From: Telmatactis stephensoni | Lineage: Eukaryota; Cnidaria; Anthozoa; Actiniaria; Isophelliidae | NCBI GenBank assembly: GCA_029948255.1 | Contig: JALIZF010001520.1 | Coordinates: 284,001 to 348,000, forward strand | Reading direction: 5' to 3' | Length of the DNA stretch: 64,000 nt | Part shown: piece after piece, positions 32,512 to 45,689 of the stretch | How positions within the stretch are numbered: position 1 is the stretch's first letter | Layout: the number at the start of each line of letters is the position of its first letter | The notes under the pieces: generated by a model | What the model was told of the DNA's origin: nothing | Databases searched by the model: none | Seen by the model: only the letters and a program-made list of their open reading frames with translations | Translations under genes and position numbers: made by a program

Positions 32512-33299
32512 TACTATCATGCTATTCTATAACACATACAAAATCAAACCGCCAATGGCGGATATAACTCGTGGACTGAGCTACATGTATATGTGCAGAG
32601 CAGAAGCCCATGAAGCATTGAGAGCTGAATGTTATTCCCCATTTAGTTTTTTTTTACTTTCATGAAGTGTCTTTTGTGTAATCCTTAGACTTAAGTAGAA
32701 TTCCAAGCCATAAATTTTGTTCTTGATGAATAACACGCATACTTAGGAGGTTGGACACTTCCCACGTGATATGCTAGACGAATCAAACTTGCTCCTTCAA
32801 GGTCGCTTCTGGCGTGACACATTATTCACTCGAAATACATACAAAGGCTATAAATACGGAATTTTTCTTTTGAGTTTAGTTGAAACCTTGCAATTTAAGT
32901 CTTCAGAATCAATGTTGAGTTATCAAGGAATCGAACTGACATTAAATATCGGAAAGACAAATAATATCTTCAGTTAAACTTTGTCATCATTTTCAGTCAC
33001 GCACTATACTTCTTGCCGAGATACACTCTGCAAAGTAGGTATTTACAAACCATGTGAAATTTCATATTGTTAGCGAATAAGCCAACAAAATTTACATATC
33101 TGGAAAGTTCAAGAATTGAACTTTGATTTTAAGTGGTTGCCCCCCTTTGCCCCCTCAGCGGTTTCAGAGATAGAGTGGTTTGAAAACTAAGAACATTTGT
33201 CATCTTGTTCCAGAAGGTGACAAAAATACCGCGCCATACTCAGGTCAGTGTCAGGTTTCCCAATAGTAAACTTGGAAAATCCAAGTAAATATAGTGCAG
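32512..33299. other. Non-coding stretch
   Basis: No supportable gene. The open frame at 32771-32977 has no recognisable features. Confidence 0.35.
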
Positions 33300-34925
33300 G
33301 AAAATGGTGCAGGTTTTATGCTGAATTGTTCAAACTAGGGTAACAAGCATGAAATTTAGCACAATGATAGGCCTCTGTGCTCTGAGGAATTCTGGATATG
33401 GGGCCATGCCAAATCACGAATACTTACGGATTTATAGCCTTGGAATTAATTATCTTTCAAAAAATGAAAAAGAGCAGTTCCTTTTAATGTAAAATGATGA
33501 TATTAAGCATATAGATAGTATGAGGCACGCGTAAAAGATATTTACCAATAGCCACGCCCTTTTAGGGGTACTTACGGAATCAGAGCTACGGAATACATTA
33601 TGCCTTAAATTGATATTTAGAGTTCGTCCTGCACTGTTGGTAATCTGAAAACTTGCACAACGATAAACGTTTATACTCTGAGTAATTCTGGATATGGGGC
33701 CACGCCCAACAACGAGTACTTACAGGATTATAGGAAAGGGATTTATTGTTTTCCGAAAAATAGAAAAGAGCAGTTCCTCTTAATGTAAAATGATGATATC
33801 AAGTATATAGATAAAGGTATGCGTAAAAGATATTCATCAGCAGCCACGCCCTTTTTGGGATACTAACGGAATTAGAGCAACGGAATACATTATACCTTGA
33901 ATGGACACTAAAAGCTCTTCCTAGAACGCTTTACTGACTATTCCACTATGGCACTACGATTTATTACAACGATTTACAATAATACAATTTCCATTTTAGA
34001 TATTAAAAAAGAAATAAAAATTCCTTTTCTGTAACTCTGTAAGTACTCGTTGTTGGGCGAGGTCCCATGTCTGGAATTACTCAGGGTATCAATGTTTATC
34101 TTTGTGCATGTGTTCAGATTACCAACAGTGTAGGAAGAGCTTTTAGTGTCCATTCAAGGTATAATGTATTCCGTTGCTCTAATTCCGTAAGTACCCCAAA
34201 CAGGGCGTGGCTGCTGATGAATATCTTTTACGCATACCTTACTCTATCTATATACTTGATATCATCATTTTACATTAAGAGGAACTGCTCTTTTCTATTT
34301 TTCGGAAAACAATATTATTATTTTTCGGAAAACAATATTTTCGGAAAACAATATTATGCAGGACCCATGTTGTTATGCAGGACCCATGTTGATAGCAGTT
34401 TTCTATAACTGAAATGGTTATCCTGCTAAAATATGTTAAAAAATAAATAAATAAATAAAAAATTAAAAAATTAAAATAAATAAAAATAAATAAATCCCTT
34501 TCCTATAATCCTGTAAGTACTTGTTGTTGGGCGTGGCCCCATATCCAGAATTACTCAGAGTATAAACGTTTATCGTTGTGCAAGTTTTCAGATTACCAAC
34601 AGTGCAGGACGAACTCTAAATATCAATTTAAGGCATAATGTATTCCGTAGCTCTGATTCCGTAAGTACCCCTAAAAGGGCGCGGCTATTGGTGAATATCT
34701 TTTACGCGTGCCTCATACTATCTATATGCTTAATATCATCATTTTACATTAAAAGGAACTGCTCTTTTTTATTTTCTGAAAGATAATTAATTCCAAGACT
34801 ATAAATCCGTAAGTATTCGTGATTTGGCATGGCCCCATATCCAGAATTCCTCAGAGCACAGAGGCCTATCATTGTGCTAAATTTCATGCTTGTTACCCTA
34901 GTTTGAACAATTTTGCACCATTTTC
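33300..34925. repeat. 1.6-kb palindromic array of ~300-bp units
   Basis: The left arm (33300-33960) is the reverse complement of the right arm (34016-34925). For example CTCTGAGGAATTCTGGATAT at 33377 pairs with ATATCCAGAATTCCTCAGAG at 34838. Within each arm a roughly 300-bp unit recurs, marked by GGATATGGGGCCA.GCC, AGAGCAGTTCCT, ATGATGATAT and AGCCACGCCC. The centre, about 33960-34016, is unpaired. The right arm carries extra sequence (an AAAT-rich insert, 34320-34494). Flanking sequence shows no obvious target duplication. Confidence 0.85.
34436..34494. repeat. (AAAT)n microsatellite
   Basis: AAATAAATAAATAAATAAAA and variants for about 60 bp, inside the right arm of the palindrome. Confidence 0.9.
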
Positions 34926-35219
34926 CTGGACTAATATGTTTTGTCGAGTATTTAACATGCAAATTTGTTGTCATCTCGATAACTGAGGCAAGCGCACGCT
35001 GGCAGCTTCACGGCGCATTGACTGGGGTCCGATTTTCGTTGGAAAAATTAAAGCAAGCAATACTATATGTCAACTATCTTTTAGTTCAAAATTGCGTGGC
35101 CGCTAAAATACACAATATTATAGCTAGGATAGCTATCACATGTTTTTTAAATAATATTAACAACAGTAAACACATAAGCGAAAATCTTACAAAAAAGGCT
35201 TACAATGCATGAGATAGGC

Positions 35220-37590
35220 TGTATAAGGTGGTATCCTGAATTCTTATACATATAGTTTACTGGTAATAAAAGGTGGTATAAGGGTTTTGGCATATCCTGG
35301 TCATATCCGGACCCGTATATTATGTGGATCCTGATACAGTATATAAGGAATTGTTATACTTTGTAAAATGATTCCTTAAACATGGAATCCTGAACTTGAT
35401 GAAATCTTTAGAGAAGGGTCAGGATAAGTAATTATATAAATAGATGAGTATAAATACAAGGAATACAGATGATACTGAAACCACACAATGTGAATTCATT
35501 TTTCACAATTTTACTACTGTAGCTGATTCGGGTGAAAACACTTCATGTTTTTTGCAAGACTGACTTTCTATCTATTACCGTGTGGAACATCTACACAGTG
35601 CACAATTCGATTTAGCAAAATTTAAGCAGTGAATAAACCTGTTTAAAGTTTGTTTAGAAGCTTTACGCTTGTATTTAAAGAAGCATAAACCTGATTAATT
35701 TTCAACTTTACGTATATGCAGTAAAGGCTCGATAAAGTAGCTTTATGCTAAGATTTAAAGAAGCGTAAACCTGATTAATGTTCAACTTTACGTATATGCA
35801 GTAAAGGCGTCAGAAAAGCTTTGTAAAGCTCCATAACGTAGGTTTACGCTAAGATTTAAAGCAATTAAATCTGAATAAAATCTATTTTATAAATGTATCT
35901 GAAGTGCTCATAGAGCTCACTGAGCAACTTCCTGCATGTTAAGCTACAGATCAATTGAAAGCTGTATCAAATGTTTTTAAAAAAGCCGTTCACAAAAACT
36001 GATTGAAGTTGATTTACTACTATTCATATGATCAAAAATAACCAAAAAGTCCCCTAGACCACAGCTACGAAGGCACAGTCCTTTCCGCCTACAGTTGAAG
36101 TTGCGATTTTCTCTGCAAAGCGACTGTCTGACCTTCTGCCTTCCTCGAATGTTGGGGCACCTATTAAACATAGGTCTATTGAAACTCCGAAGAACTTTCG
36201 GTGCCTTCACTCGACTGCATGGGAGGTTACTACCAGGACCCAAAGCCTATAATTTACGTTGCCACGCATTGATAGTACCTATTTTTTCGTCAAGTGCAAC
36301 TGGTTGATCATAGTTTTACGAACATTATAAATCTGAGATTTGAATGTTCCTTGCGCGTGTGGGGTGCCAATTAAAATGATCAGCTGTGCATGCTCGATGG
36401 CAAAACTAACAAATTCCATCAACAGAAAGGTGATATTATATATAAGTTGTCAAACATGACTTTATTCTTACTAAGTTTATATATATACAGTTACGCTGTC
36501 TTAAATTAGAAGAAATTTCATTAAAGGATTACTATGTCTTTTAATATTCTTTGAACTGATACATTGCATTCTTGTGTACAATGCATGCAATATATCAGTA
36601 GTATTTATGCACAACACAACTAACAACAAATTTTTTAACAATAGGAAAAGGAAATAAATATGTAATAGTCTTTTACCACTTCAGTCGTCCAATAATAATT
36701 GAGTGAATAATAATTTTTAAATGTAAAATCTTGTTAATTTTGTTAATGAACGTAGTGTATGTGTATGTTTCACACATAGATAACTATAATTTCAACAGAA
36801 GAATTTAGATAGGAATTTATCTTTCGTAGCTATATACTCATGGCACATTCAAAATTCCTGCACTGAATATTTCAGACTAGTCTGATAAATTTCACTGGTG
36901 ACATAAATTATTTAGCATATAAACAATCAAATATATTTTAACCCTTATCAAGACTTTTAATATTATTTTGAATGATCATCATTGATTAAGACTTGATTTT
37001 GAGTTAAAAGAACTGTAATTGATGACTCCATTCTAAAACTGAGTCAGAGCTAAAATTTGCCTTTAGAACTGAAATATTTTGAAGAGAATCTATAACTTTA
37101 GTCTGATGTATGTTATTTTCTGAATCAAACTGACTGTAAAAAGATCTTTATAATGAAAGCAAAATAATTGCTCTCCATGTGTTTGACTCTGTCTTACATG
37201 TGGAATTGTCGTTCAAGAGGGACAACTACTGCAATGTTCTCCATCCCGAGACCACACTTCAAGTCATATTTTGTGGTGGCAACTGCACAGCGATTGAATA
37301 TCCTTCCTACAGGAACTAGACGCTGATCGCCAGCATTACTGGGCTACCTGTGGCTATTGGCATTGGGTGGTACAGATATGTGCATCTAGATATAGGCTCA
37401 GCAGAAGTATTAAGTGAACAGTGGAATTTTGTTCCATGTTCAACAATTGAGCTTAAAGTTTCTGAATTCCCTCCAATACCGGGCAGATTTTATCAGAGAA
37501 AACCTAAGAGAATACAAAGATATAGCACAGCAGCATTCTAATATAGGGCACAGGTTCCTTGAAGGTGAGGCATAGCAATTGCATTTCTAG
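35220..37590. other. Mostly non-coding, short repeats only
   Basis: Contains the 80-bp direct repeat at 35673-35809 and no supportable gene. Open frames at 35977-36307 and 37350-37541 have no recognisable motifs or splice support. Confidence 0.35.
35673..35809. repeat. 80-bp period direct repeat, two copies
   Basis: ATTTAAAGAAGCATAAACCT at 35673 and ATTTAAAGAAGCGTAAACCT at 35753, each followed by TTCAACTTTACGTATATGCA. A partial third copy may follow near 35840. Confidence 0.8.
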
Positions 37591-37598
37591 CATGTGAA

Positions 37599-37919
37599 TC
37601 AAATAGTTTTTACCATCTGAGGTACGGTACATGGCCACAGTACTACAACCAATATTGTTATTATGAAATATGAGATATAAGGGACATAGCTACACACTTG
37701 GTACCTAGCTTCAACCCAAACTTGACTACAAGGTGCTTGGATAGTCTTAAAGGGATCAATAGGACCAGGGTTTGTTTCTATATCACTTGACAGAATAAAA
37801 TTGGAATGATTCACTCCTCTGTGATAATTCAATTTTTTTAACAGATGACTTGTAGTTTTCCTGGATTTATTTATGATGCATGTAATTCTCTTGACTGGTA
37901 TTCTTTCTCGATCACGCAC
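37599..37919 (-). pseudogene. N-terminal LINE-like fragment with 2A-like peptide
   Basis: 107-codon frame on the minus strand. Residues 43-53 read LSSDIETNPGP, and DIETNPGP (37784 to 37761) fits the 2A consensus D-V/I-E-x-N-P-G-P. In many invertebrate LINEs a 2A-like sequence with this exact context (LLLSGDxETNPGP) occurs at the start of the endonuclease-RT protein, after a basic leader like the one here (KRITCIINKSRKTTSHLLKK). The endonuclease that should follow is not visible. Confidence 0.5.
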
Positions 37920-38165
37920 ATGAAAATATCACTGTTCAAAACAAGACTTTGAAAAAAAATAAAAGCTTTATTTCCATGTACATTTCTTAAATACTACTTC
38001 TAATGGAACTTAAAAAAGGTACCACAAAAAGCAGGACTAAACATGGCTTAGGTCCAAGCTTTTAAAAGATTGTTAATGGAAATTCTTGCTGAAGAGTTTG
38101 CATGAAATATGGATAATCTGATGAATCTTTGGGGGTGTCTTTAATATTATTCTTCTTTGTTGTAG

Positions 38166-39138
38166 GGTTTCAGAGAACTGTTAAAAGATCTAAACAAATC
38201 AAATAGTCCTGAGCAAGCAGATGCATTTGCTAGAAAAGTAAGGCCTGTATTTATAAAACCAGATGTGTACTTTGATTGAACCAAATATGTATACTTATAA
38301 CTTGTAGTAACCAAAAGGGAGGCATGGCATATGTCATATTGAAATTAAAAACTGTTGCTGTTTATCATTATAGGCACTATCATGGGGAAAGAAAATGACA
38401 ATGATGAGTGGTACAGGGCCAGGATACATGCAAACAATCATAATCACACCATACATGCACATTCTTATCCATCATGTTTCACAGATGTTGAAAAAGTATG
38501 GTACCCTAAAACTTTTCAGTGGGCAAGGTCAGTGTCTTCATTGTGATACTTTCATTATCAATATTTTTTTTCAGAAGTTGATCAGCCCCTACATATCTAG
38601 AGGTTTTGGAAATATGGGATATGGTAATAATATAATACATTTGGTTCAGACATTAATGAATTGAGAACTCCTAAAGGGCCTCATTACTTAATTTCCTATT
38701 AGAAAACAATTATCAAAAACAAAAATCCTTTTTGATCTTTTCTCTCTTTAGGAATAGAGAAAAAGAATGATGATTTGAGGCGTTATTTCCATCAAAAAAT
38801 TAACCGATGGGATGCCGCCACAAATCTCCTCTTAGTGGAGAAACGGCAAGAGGAACTGCAAAGTCAGCACCGACTCAAGCGAAAATACCAGAAAGTTGGT
38901 TGAAGGGGGGAAACTGGATGTGGCAAAACAAGTTCCGAGGATTTCAACAGAAGACATAACTGCAATCACAGAAGAACACAACCCAAACCTACCACAAAAA
39001 CCATTTCCTGAGGAACTAAAGAAGTTAAAGGTTCCAGAGCTACTATCAATGCTGGAGTCCCTCGCTGGTCAAAAAATGAACAAAAGAACCAAGAAAGACA
39101 GAATAGTCCAAGCAGTATTAGAGGCCAGACAAGAATGA
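38166..39138 (+). pseudogene. Conserved exon block with SAP-like end (copy 2)
   Basis: Exon 1 38166-38237 (GFRELLKDLNKSNSPEQADA|GTAAGG), exon 2 38374-38527 (ALSWGKKM...ITPYMHILIHHVSQML...LKLFSGQ|GTCAGT), exon 3 from 38752 (GIEKKNDDLRRYFHQKINRW...VEKRQEELQ). All junctions are GT-AG and keep phase. A frameshift at about 38896 moves the open frame to LVEGGKLDVAKQVPRI, ending with FPEELKKLKVPELLSMLESL...KKDRIVQAVLEA and TGA at 39136-39138. The last part resembles a SAP-like DNA-binding helix pair. Homologous to 9592-10200. The function is unknown, probably part of a repeated or transposon-borne gene. Confidence 0.55.
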
Positions 39139-41639
39139 GTTGGTTGTGACTCATTAAATAATACAACAAAATTATTATAAAGTCAATGACCAAATTCATT
39201 ACAGTATTCATCAATTCAGTGTATTACTTTGAATAAAATTGCCCAGAAAAATTCTTAGAAACTGTCTATATACAGTGGAATTAACCTGAAATATTCAAGT
39301 TAAAATATTTGTAAACAAATACAAATATATTATCAGAGTTAGGCAGGCCGGGTCACTCTGGGGACTCTCTCTCTGGTAGTAAATGTTTTGATTCCCTTTC
39401 TGTACCAGAAACCTTTTAAAGAGCCTTTGTTAAATTCCTTGGAGAACAAACACGTATGGTCTTAATCAGTGAACAAAAGTTACTTGAAAAGAATTTTGGT
39501 ATAGAGAGGAGATCAAAACGTCATCATGCTTGGGGCTTATTGAAAAAATCCTGACGAGAACATCCAAACAAAAACATCAGGCCAAATGAGCAGTCCTAAA
39601 TTATTGTCACTTTCAGATTGTTGTTTCCATCAGATTTACATTGTCAAAGAAAGATAAAGTAAGCTTACTTTAAAATTATTTTATTAATTATTATATAGAA
39701 ACATAACAGTATTAAATACAAACTTACTAAACATGCACCATTTCACAGTTCCCCTGTGATCTCTGGTTAGACCTTTTACTTTTCTCAATGAGAACTGATA
39801 TCTTCTTGAAGATTCCACAAATTAATGATATAAAGTCTTAGGCTAGGATGACGAAATAGACCAGTAGTTTCAGTTGAGTACGTGTTGAGTCACGATACTC
39901 TAGTAGATTTAATTTGAGTAGGTGTGTCTGTAAAGATTTGAAACAATTTTAAAATGCTTTCAGTTTGCATACACGTAGGCTTTTTTCAAGTTATAAAAAG
40001 GACGTTTAAGAATGCTTGTATCAGAAGGAAGAGATGAAGTCCAAATACTATATGTTAACGCGTACTTACAGGCCGTGCCATAATTCAATCGTCACAGCAC
40101 TATTCAACCATCCGACTGAATGTCCATTTTTAAGTAAGCATATATAGTATGGCTGAATAATCCAAGTGTTGGGGGAGACGACTAGAGACTGGTATTTGCT
40201 TCTATGCTCAGGAATTCCTGGTGGCTGAAATTGGAGCCTATATTGACTTTGCAGCCTCACTTAGAACCACAGGCATCCCAAGACATCCTTCCGATATCAT
40301 CGATCAATAGGTGACACTAGAACTATTGCATGTAATAAATACAAAGCTTTCTTCAGTATGCAAGACGCTGAACCACAACAATTAATGGCAAGAAATCAGC
40401 ACTCTATTTTCATTTCCATTATCATATTTTTAAATATTAAGTTCAAAGGAAATGTGCTTATTTGTAGATCTCTGTCAATGATGAAGAAATTCACACATCT
40501 AATATTCACACATGTTGGAGGAATTGTCATCCTACCTCCAAGGACATATGTACTTGTTACATCAAGTGAGTATCTAGCTTAACCACTTTTTAGCTATGCA
40601 GTAAATATTGTAATGTATGGTTAGTAAAGGATTTTACAGCCAACGAATCAAGTATGCACTTCGAAACAGCTCCGCATGACACAGCGTGAAACTGATATTT
40701 GGTGTGCAACTCAGTTATTATAATTATGTAAATTATTAAAGAGGTTTTTGTGTTATTCATTTTAGAATTATCCCAATCTTGATTACATCACTCGATGTTA
40801 AGAAAAATTATGCTTTTCGAATTTAAGTCATTTGTAAGTAACTGACTACACTGATTTTTGTATCATATCGCATCCTAAATCAAGTGATATTTGTTTCAGG
40901 AATATAATAATAGCCAGAACAGCTATTTTTGTAGCGGATCAACAAACGCTCCATAATGGTAAACACTGTATTCTTATTAGCTTTTAAAAGGTAATACAAT
41001 GTAAAAAAACAACTGTTTCTTTAAAATTTTCATCAGACGAACATTCCCACCAAGCCACCACTTGTAGTACCACCACCATCACCAGAACATTAATCTGCTG
41101 TAGCGCAGCCGCATCACATGTGTAAAAATCGGTTAACAAAGAAGTTGTAAACATATTGCACTTGAGTCTTTACTAGTACTAGTCTTTAACTGAGTTTATT
41201 CTACTGCTCTCGAGCAAATATCACGAGTAATCAGACACTGAAGAAGTGATATTTGCACTCGAGTCATGCTCTTTTCGACTCTTTCCATTATGCATTTGGG
41301 GCCAAGGGCATACGAAAGGGAAATTCAGCTTTAGCTTTTATTAGAATCGTTAAGCATTTGGTCATTGAACTTTTGTGTCATTTGGTGACTCCTAGAAGAG
41401 CCGTTTAATTCTGAAGTTCTATGAAGTCATCATCACTCAGCTATCCTGGCCTGGTAGCCTTTTTGAAAACTAACTTTAAATTTTTCAATAAGTCGGGAAG
41501 CAAGCTTTCCACTGACGCTGTTCTGTAGAAAAACTGGAGCCTTGCCCAGAAACATTTTTATCTTGATGGGAGTAGCGATGCTGCAGCCACCACCAGTTAC
41601 TGTGAGACATTTCTTAAGCAAGGAGGACAATCCTGCTTC
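39139..41639. other. Non-coding stretch
   Basis: No supportable gene, RNA or strong repeat seen in 2.5 kb. The start of the LINE frame at about 41542 overlaps an unrelated-looking segment. Confidence 0.35.
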
Positions 41640-43072
41640 AAGAATTTCGTCTTGGTGGTTTAATGACAACATTGCACAGGCTAAAAGGAAAAAGAGGAAG
41701 CTGGAAAGAAGATGGCGTCGAAGTAAATCAGAGGCTGACCATCAATTATTTACTGCTCAGTGCATCGCCGTTAACAATTTGGTTAAAGATGCTAAGGAAA
41801 AGCACTTCACTTCCATTATTGAATCCAATCAAGGTAATCAAAGAGTGCTTTTCAGATGTGTGGAGAATCTTCTAAACAAGAAATGTGAGGCACGATATCC
41901 ATCATCTCCATCTGATGGCATTTTGGCTGAATCATTCAGTGAATTCTTTGCTGATAAAATCAAACGCATTCGTGAGAGTTTGCCAGTTGTGGATCCTTCC
42001 ATCTATCTTGAGAGCAACGTACATTCTGAATGTGTACTTACATGTTTTCAACCTGTTACTACTGGTCAAGTATGGTCCTTAATCTTGTCAATGAAATTGA
42101 AGTCCTGCGCACTGGATCCTATACCTGTAGCTGTTTTGAAACCTTGCTTACCAATACTATTGCCATTTATCACCAGCATCATTAACTTATCCTTGAACTC
42201 TGGAACTGTTCCTGATTCTCTAAAGACCGCACTTGTTTTCCCACTGTTGAAGAAAGCAAATCTCGATCATGAGGAATTCAAAAACTTTAGACCTGTTTCT
42301 AACTCGGCCTTCATCTCCAAATTAATCGAGAAGACCATAGCATCACAACTGATAAGCTATATTAATGACAATAATTTGAATGAAATTTTTCAGTCAGGAT
42401 ACAAGAAACAACAGTACTGAAACTGCTCTCTTAAAAGTCAGCAATGATATACTAAGAGCCATTGACGCTAATCACTCTGTTGTATTACTTCTGCTGGACC
42501 TTTCTGTGGCCTTTGATACGGTCGACCACTACATACTTTTAAACCATCTCACAACTATCTTTGGTATAAATGACAAAGCACTTGCTTGGTTTGCATCGTA
42601 TCTTGACAATCGTCGTCAGTTTGTCTGTGTAAATGGTAACAACTCTAGCGACCGTGAATTGCCATATGGTTTGCCACAAGGATCTGTATTAGGTCCCATT
42701 CTCTACCTGTTGTACACCTATCCCATTAGTGACATTGTAAGGAAACATAATATGGACTATCACTTCTATGCCGATGACACTCAGATCTATTTCTCCTTTG
42801 AATCTACAACATCAGAAATGACATTATCCAAGATTGAAGCATGCATCACCGATATCAGCTTCTGGATGGCAGCAAACAAACTTAAACTCAACACCGACAA
42901 GACTGAACTTCTGGTCATTGGATCTCAGTTCCGTAATCTACCTCATCTTGGAGAAGCAAGAGTTGGCAGTGATTCGATTGTGCCCTCTGAATCAGCTAGG
43001 AACATTGGAGTCATTTTTGACAGCAAAATGGACCATTGTCAGCGGTCTCATGCAGCGTGTATAAAGGGATGA
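41640..43072 (+). mobile_element. CR1/Jockey-type LINE, truncated at both ends
   Basis: The first frame (to 42418) reads WWFNDNIAQAKRKKRKLERR (the linker after the endonuclease), then ALDPIPVAVLKPCLPILLPF and PDSLKTALVFPLLKK. After a frameshift at about 42400 (CAACAGTACTGA), the second frame reads STETALLKVSNDI, LLDLSVAFDTVDH, LPYGLPQGSVLGPILYLLY and FYADDTQIY (YADD at 42767). These are reverse transcriptase blocks in the correct order. The endonuclease is missing at the 5' side and the frame ends at SARNIGVIFDSKM near 43040, before the C-terminal part. Only one frameshift and no stops in between, so a relatively young copy. Confidence 0.85.
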
Positions 43073-43117
43073 GCTGTGATCAAAATCACACACTTCAAGA
43101 TTTAAGGTTTCCAAGCT

Positions 43118-44970
43118 ATGACCAAAGCAGCACAAGTTCCGCAAAATCGAGTGGCCGAAGCCATAGAGACGATCGTTCCAGCCGCGGAAAACCCACGGCC
43201 AGAAGAAACAGTAGAAAACACAGAACCTTCACTTCTTGAGGTATTACATTCATTTTGTTTTTTATTTCACGACCCTTGTTTGCTTTTGTCCTTTGACATG
43301 GCGTTCTTTAAGTTCTTTCTTATTCAGGCTTTTTGAGTTTTGGCCTTTTCGTCTTGTGTGGTTTGTGGTTGAACCCTCAAGCGGCATAGTAGGCGATCGT
43401 AAAGTGACAGTTGGCCTTTTCGCCTCGTGTGGTTTGTGGTTTGAACCCTCGAGCGGCGTAGTAGGCGGTCGTAAGTGATATTTGGCCTTTTCGCCTCGTG
43501 TGGTTTGTCGGTTAAACCCTAGAGCGGCGTAGTAGGCGATTGTACAGTGATATTTGGCCTTTTCGCCTCGTGTGGTTTGGACCCTCGAGCAGCGTATTAG
43601 GCGATCGTAAGTGATATTTGGCCTTTTCGCCTCGTGTGGTTTGAACCTTCGAGCGGCGTAGTAGGCGATCGTAAAGTGATATTTGGCCTTTTTTTTGCCC
43701 CCGAGCGGCGTAGTAAGCGATCGTTAAGTGATATTTACCTTTTCTCCCCGTGTTTTGTTTGGCTTTAAAGTGATATTTTACTTGTAACTGCGTTTTATCT
43801 TTCTTGATCTTGATATCATTTATCCTTTTTATTCAATACTCGGTTGTTTAAGGTTTCCAATCCTATTTGTTTTCTTTATAAAAAGTTTTTATATTTCATA
43901 TTTATAGTTTTTTATAGTTTCGCATCCTTTTTAATTATATTCAACTTTTTCAAAAAATATTTTCTTCTTTGCCGTTTTCTTTTCTTTTCTTTTCTTTGGT
44001 TACCCCTTTTATAATTAGGTTTGTTTGTTTCATTCCCTTTGTCCCCGTTTTGGTTCCCTATTGCCTTTATGTTTTATACAATGCCTTTTTTGTTTCTTTT
44101 GAAATAAGATTCTCTTGGATGACCAATGTGCTCGTTGTTTAAGAATTTTATCTCTTGCATTTTGTCTTCATTTGTCCTTTGAGCACGAGTTCCATAAGTT
44201 GCAGCAGTGTTCTGCCCAGTTGCCTTCTCGTGTTTTTTCGTTCCTGGTTTGTCGTATAAGTTAATAGCCCCCTTTTTTATTTACTTTAGCAACTCCAGAA
44301 AAGGATTCAGTCCTTGGAACAAGCCCAAAGTGTGACTGTAGATAGTATGATACTAAAGATCACCCGTTACGGAATGGGTAAGAACGAAGACTTTGATAAG
44401 TACGATGCCCTGTCTTTGGCGGAGCAGCTGCTACAGGTCGCTCAATCTACCAAGCATGCCAAATGTACCGCGTACAGCATTATTGTTGAAACTGCGTACC
44501 GCTTGTGAGCAGTTTAAAGCCTACTTCCTCGCTCTGTTAGCGGAAAAGGAGTATTCTGGTATTTTGGACTCCCTGGCCAAGGTTGATAAGCTGTTCAAGA
44601 AGAAAACTTCAAATGGCCAGTCGGCTCATACTTCAGCCACTTCAACCACTTCTTCCAGCACAGCTTCTCGCATGATTTGTTGGCACTGTGGTGTGCCAGG
44701 CCACAGAGCGGCTCAGTGCTTTCGTCGAGGAAGAAGTATGCAACCTTACAGGAGACCTCAGCCTCTCATGCCCCCTTCCTTGCTTTTTGTGCTCAAGGAT
44801 GCCGACTAGTGAATGCCACCTCAAGCACCATCTTGAGAGTGTCCACCAACAATATCACAATCATGGGCTTTGTCATTGTGTTTCTACACTTGCTCCATGC
44901 CCACATCTACAGACATCACCAGCCAACGTGGTGACAGTAATGGCGAACAAAAACCCCCGACCCTTTTAGG
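43118..44970 (+). CDS. Two-exon gag-like protein with CCHC zinc knuckle
   Basis: Exon 1 (43118-43240, ATG, ending SLLE|GTATTA) encodes 41 acidic residues. Exon 2 starts at 44290 (TTACTTTAG|CAACTC), phase 0, with QLQKRIQSLEQAQSVTVDSM, LAEQLLQVAQSTKHAKCTAY, then, after a one-base frameshift near 44500, EQFKAYFLALLAEKEYSG and CWHCGVPGHRAAQCFRR (a retroviral-type CCHC knuckle, about 44680-44730). A third frame further on reads CFLCSRMPTSECHLKHHLESVH, a C2H2-like motif, and ends at 44967. The CCHC knuckle fits RNA or single-strand DNA binding, as in Gag-like proteins. No protease, RT or integrase was found beside it. The intron (43241-44289) contains a minisatellite. Confidence 0.45.
43337..43735. 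repeat. Minisatellite, about 65-bp unit, in an intron
   Basis: Six units containing GGCCTTTTCGCCTCGTGTGG, ACCCTCGAGCGGCGTAGTAG and GCGATCGTAAAGTGATATTT, varying from about 60 to 75 bp. Confidence 0.85.
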
Positions 44971-45689
44971 AGCCAACAAATTCTGTAAAAGACAATACTT
45001 TGATGCTTAGTCAACTGTGCTGATGAACAGGCAGGGGTTGGATGTTTATATAAATAAATAATTCTGATTTATGAAGCAGTTGGCTGCGTAGTTATTTCGG
45101 ATTATGTTTCAACGGCTAACAATCAGCCTTATCTTGTCAAATTTGACAAACGCTGTGTAACTGTAGGACATTCCATGCTATTGAAATTGAATTGCTTTTT
45201 TTATTTTTGAACGAATTAAACCGATAATTTTCCTTCAGATAAAGCGGTCATCCCTGCGAATATTTTGTGATAATTGTTTTTCGGAAAAGTTTCATCAGTA
45301 GTTGACAAACACAAGTATTCAATTAAACTCTAGTGGGATTAAGGGACCTCGTATCACTTTGATTGACACTTAGATTGACACATGTCAAGAATTGTGAGCA
45401 AAGTAAGCAGTACCCATGGGAATGAATCAAGCCAATGAAATTCAGATCCATATATTACCCTTGATTAATATGATAATTATGCCAGTTGGCCAGGAGTTCG
45501 TCAACCGTAAGTAAATGTCCGCGAGAACAATAGGCATTCTACGCGATGAATTCATTTAGGAATTTATTAGATCTCTGTTATTCTATTTGACATGAACACA
45601 TGACATCATAAGTTCAAGATCAAAATGACAGCTGAGTACACCCATGCAAATTTAGCTATCAGTACATATATAAGTGCAATATTACTTAC
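44971..45689. other. Non-coding stretch
   Basis: No supportable gene. Further exons of the minus-strand gene at 45690-46260 could lie here but none was convincing. Confidence 0.35.

Noticed and set aside
41433..41672. Minus-strand ORF of 79 codons at the LINE 5' side
   Set aside because: Opposite-strand shadow at the LINE truncation; no recognisable domain.
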